Below, one piece after another: positions 61,617 to 64,000 of a DNA stretch of 64,000 bases. The stretch is from assembly GCF_042679565.1 (NCBI RefSeq), contig NZ_JBHTMY010000003.1, positions 620,001 to 684,000 of the forward strand. Reading direction: 5' to 3'. A program made the position numbers and the translations under genes. Below the pieces are notes generated by a model. The model saw only the letters and a program-made list of their open reading frames with translations, was not told the origin of the DNA and did not search any database. The stretch comes from Namhaeicola litoreus. Lineage in GTDB: Bacteria; Bacteroidota; Bacteroidia; Flavobacteriales; Flavobacteriaceae. How positions within the stretch are numbered: position 1 is the stretch's first letter; the number at the start of each line of letters is the position of its first letter.

Positions 61617-62927
61617 ATGCAATTTCTTCCAAATATTTTATTTGCAATCATCCTTTTCGGTGGGGTTTTCTTTTTTGTCAAAAATGTAAAGAAACTCATC
61701 AGAAACATACGTTTGGGTAAAGAACTAGACCGATCAGACCAATCATCCTTGCGTTGGAAGAATATGGTGAGAGTAGCTTTAGGTCAATCTAAGATGGTAT
61801 CTAGACCCGTTTCTGGTTTTTTACACATTATAGTTTATGTTGGATTTTTAATCATTAACATCGAAGTACTTGAGATTATTATTGACGGTTTATTTGGAAC
61901 ACATCGAATTTTTTCTTTTTTAGGACCAGTATATGATTTTCTAATCGGTTCATTCGAAATATTAGCGTTTTTGGTATTGGCTTCTGTCATTATTTTTTGG
62001 ATGAGGAGAGTGGTCTTAAGAGTTCCTAGATTTTGGAACAAAGAAATGACCAAATGGCCAAAGAATGATGCTTTGAATATCTTGTATTTTGAGATGGTTT
62101 TAATGTCCTTATTTCTTTTGATGAATGCGGCAGATTATAGTTTGCAACAACTTGGTTCTTACCATTACAACCAAGCAGGAGCATATCCAATCAGCAAACA
62201 TATTTCAAAATTATTGACTGATGATGCAGGGACATTAGTGTTAATCGAAAGAGGAGCTTGGTGGTTGCATATTATCGGAATTCTCATTTTTTTAAACTAT
62301 TTGTATTTTTCAAAGCATTTACATATTCTACTTGCATTTCCAAATGTATATTTTGGCAATTTAAATCCGAAGGGGAAATTCAATAATCTTCAATCGGTTA
62401 CGGATGAAGTAAAACTTATGTTAGATCCCAATGCTGATCCTTATGCGGCCCCAGATCCGAATAAGCCCATTGAAAGATTTGGCGCAAAAGATGTATCAGA
62501 TTTAACTTGGATCCAATTACTCAATGCATATACCTGTACTGAATGTGGTAGATGCACTTCGGTTTGTCCTGCGAATCTAACCGGTAAGGAACTTTCACCT
62601 AGGGCCATCATGATGAAAACAAGAGATAGGTTAGAAGAGGTAGGGAAAAATATTGATGTGAATGGAAAATTTGTTGAAGATGAAAAATCGCTTTTTTCAC
62701 ACATCTCAAATGAAGAATTATGGGCCTGTACGAGTTGTAATGCTTGTGTTGAAGAATGTCCGGTAGAAATAGATCCATTATCCATTATTATGGATATGAG
62801 AAGATATTTGGTCATGGAAGAATCTGCTGCTCCTCAGGAATTAAATGCAGTAATGACTAACATTGAAAACAACGGAGCACCTTGGCAATATAGTCAGATG
62901 GATCGTTTGAATTGGAAAAATGAATAA
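61617..62927 (+). CDS. Membrane Fe-S protein with two 4Fe-4S clusters, HdrE/HdrC-like
   Basis: Inner-membrane oxidoreductase subunit of 436 residues. The N-terminal half has about five transmembrane helices with several His residues as in NarI/HdrE-type haem subunits. The C-terminal half has two 4Fe-4S motifs: CTECGRCTSVCP from C307 and CTSCNACVEECP from C371. It overlaps the following HdrB-like gene by 8 bases. Together they probably move electrons from a quinol or a soluble donor to a disulfide or acyl-type acceptor. In Bacteroidota such pairs are conserved but the electron partners are not established. Confidence 0.92.
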   Translation: MQFLPNILFAIILFGGVFFFVKNVKKLIRNIRLGKELDRSDQSSLRWKNMVRVALGQSKMVSRPVSGFLHIIVYVGFLIINIEVLEIIIDGLFGTHRIFSFLGPVYDFLIGSFEILAFLVLASVIIFWMRRVVLRVPRFWNKEMTKWPKNDALNILYFEMVLMSLFLLMNAADYSLQQLGSYHYNQAGAYPISKHISKLLTDDAGTLVLIERGAWWLHIIGILIFLNYLYFSKHLHILLAFPNVYFGNLNPKGKFNNLQSVTDEVKLMLDPNADPYAAPDPNKPIERFGAKDVSDLTWIQLLNAYTCTECGRCTSVCPANLTGKELSPRAIMMKTRDRLEEVGKNIDVNGKFVEDEKSLFSHISNEELWACTSCNACVEECPVEIDPLSIIMDMRRYLVMEESAAPQELNAVMTNIENNGAPWQYSQMDRLNWKNE

Positions 62928-63732
62928 CTTTATGGAATCTAACAAGATAAATATGTCAGTTCCAACTATGGCCGAAATGATGGCCCAAGGTAAATCTCCT
63001 GAAGTTTTATTTTGGGTGGGTTGCGCTGGAAGTTTTGATGACCGTGCTAAAAAGATTACAAAAGCCTTTGTAAAAATTTTACAAAAAGCCAATGTCAATT
63101 TTGCGGTTTTAGGGACTGAAGAAAGTTGTACTGGAGATCCTGCAAAGAGAGCAGGAAATGAGTTTTTGTTCCAAATGCAGGCGATGATGAATATTCAGGT
63201 TTTAGATGGCTATGAAGTGAAGAAAATTGTAACTGCCTGTCCGCATTGTTTCAATACGCTAAAAAATGAATATCCTGGATTAGGCGGTAATTATGAAGTA
63301 ATTCATCATACAGAACTAATACTCGATTTATTGAATTCGGGAAGATTAAAAATTGAGGGAGCTTCTTTTAAAGGTAAGAAAATTACATTTCACGACCCTT
63401 GTTATTTAGGAAGAGCAAATGATGTTTACGAAGCACCTAGGTTACTTTTAGAAAAGTTGGATGCGGAGTTGGTTGAAATGAAAAGATGTAAATCTAATGG
63501 TTTATGCTGTGGAGCCGGAGGAGCACAAATGTTTAAAGAACCTGAAAAAGGAAATAAAGATATCAATATAGAAAGAACAGAAGAAGCATTAGCACTAAAA
63601 CCTGACACCATAGCGACTGGATGTCCATTTTGCAATACAATGCTTACGGATGGAATTAAAAATAAAGAAATGGAAGCAAATGTTTCTGTCATGGATATTG
63701 CAGAATTAATTGCTAATGCAAAAGATTTATAG
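62920..63732 (+). CDS. CCG-domain Fe-S oxidoreductase subunit, HdrB/GlpC-like
   Basis: Soluble subunit of 270 residues with two CCG-type cysteine-rich domains. They appear as SCTGDPAKRAGN and TACPHCFNTLKNEY in the first half and FHDPCYLGRANDVY, GLCCGAGGAQMF and TGCPFCNTML in the second. These bind a special 4Fe-4S cluster in heterodisulfide reductase HdrB. Several in-frame ATGs exist at 62920, 62932 and 62953; 62920 overlaps the upstream gene by 8 bases and is reported, but MSVPTMAEMM from 62953 is also a plausible start. It is coupled to the membrane Fe-S subunit. Confidence 0.92.
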   Translation: MNNFMESNKINMSVPTMAEMMAQGKSPEVLFWVGCAGSFDDRAKKITKAFVKILQKANVNFAVLGTEESCTGDPAKRAGNEFLFQMQAMMNIQVLDGYEVKKIVTACPHCFNTLKNEYPGLGGNYEVIHHTELILDLLNSGRLKIEGASFKGKKITFHDPCYLGRANDVYEAPRLLLEKLDAELVEMKRCKSNGLCCGAGGAQMFKEPEKGNKDINIERTEEALALKPDTIATGCPFCNTMLTDGIKNKEMEANVSVMDIAELIANAKDL

Positions 63733-63751
63733 ATAATTGATAATATAGAAT

Positions 63752-64000
63752 ATGCCTTACGTTAACGAAAACGATTTAACGAATCTATACAACGAAGTTG
63801 AAAAGTCAAAAGAGACTATTGATGCTTTGGCTACAGCTTTACAAGAAGAAGAACACAAAGTATCTATAATTAAGCGTCATAGAGTTTTATTGAGCATATT
63901 GTCCGTTTTATTATTGCTTTTATTCATTTGGTCTTTTTTACCTAAAGAAGAAAGGGTTTCTGAAGAGTATTTGATCCGAAACAATTTGAGTATAATCGAG
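63752..64000 (+). CDS. Membrane-anchored coiled-coil protein, 3' end outside the window
   Basis: The frame starts with ATG at 63752, 19 bases after the HdrB-like gene, and stays open for 83 codons to the window edge. The sequence begins MPYVNENDLTNLYNEVEK, continues as a heptad-like acidic helix to about residue 36, then RHRVLLSILSVLLLLLFIWS (a transmembrane helix, about 43-62) and a soluble segment. It is probably co-transcribed with the Fe-S module. Full length and function unknown. Confidence 0.75.
   Translation, partial: MPYVNENDLTNLYNEVEKSKETIDALATALQEEEHKVSIIKRHRVLLSILSVLLLLLFIWSFLPKEERVSEEYLIRNNLSIIE

Overview
The window looks like a chromosome segment of a member of the Bacteroidota, most likely a marine or aquatic Flavobacteriaceae. 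The evidence is AT-rich DNA, weak Shine-Dalgarno signals, several upstream sites matching the Bacteroidota -7 box TAnnTTTG, many SusC/OMP-type outer-membrane barrels, LES-type surface lipoproteins, a bacillithiol gene, and family-typical versions of PEP carboxylase, LptD, MlaD and a heterodisulfide-reductase-like pair. No rRNA, tRNA, insertion sequence, prophage or CRISPR array was found. The genus cannot be named from the sequence alone.

Layout. 1-4100: an alpha-glucoside or sucrose operon (SLC45-like MFS transporter running in from the left edge, PfkB sugar kinase, GH13_18 phosphorylase). 4101-6701: a non-coding stretch with inverted repeats, a lipoprotein, a 4Fe-4S/CDGSH protein and two unknown small proteins. 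6747-8039: secreted M19 dipeptidase. 8040-13057: palindrome, promoter, leuCDAB operon and terminator. 13172-18078: RadD-like helicase, acyltransferase, CoA-pyrophosphatase NUDIX, BshA (bacillithiol), SRAP protein. 18083-24292: a cobalamin uptake locus with a BtuF-C-D-type ABC importer facing a B12-riboswitch-controlled BtuB receptor and a BtuG-like surface beta-propeller. 24293-29546: two paralogous TonB-receptor-like barrels with an unlisted 54-residue membrane protein on the opposite strand between them. 29639-34805: ArsC-family protein, TatD, MGMT and a very large outer-membrane protein of unknown role. 34806-41279: lipoprotein, PEP carboxylase, Hsp20, ClpB. 41441-44493: YtxJ, fumarylacetoacetase and GlyA, the last two divergent. 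44562-47595: an overlapping pair of a GCS2-type ligase fused to CBS domains and an aspartoacylase-type zinc hydrolase. 47608-51230: barrel protein, C-terminal half of a split transketolase, Maf, UbiA-family prenyltransferase, SmpB. 51299-59231: a compact six-gene minus-strand run (LptD, RidA, M28 peptidase, DnaQ-type exonuclease, DUF3857 protein, Kv-type channel). 59374-64000: divergent amidase and MCE/MlaD protein, then the two-gene Fe-S oxidoreductase module and a partial gene at the right edge.

How the genes work together. The clearest pathways are leucine-type synthesis (LeuC, D, A, B), B12 capture (surface lipoprotein, TonB receptor, periplasmic lipoprotein, ABC importer), intracellular phosphorolysis of imported alpha-glucosides, and envelope building (LptD, amidase, MlaD). 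Bacillithiol chemistry appears at two distant loci (BshA and YtxJ). The least explained elements are the GCS2-CBS/aspartoacylase pair, whose start codon abuts a strong terminator hairpin, the 1136-residue outer-membrane protein, the DnaQ/degenerate GIY-YIG fusion and the structured non-coding stretch at 4101-4499. Promoter and terminator calls are by eye.
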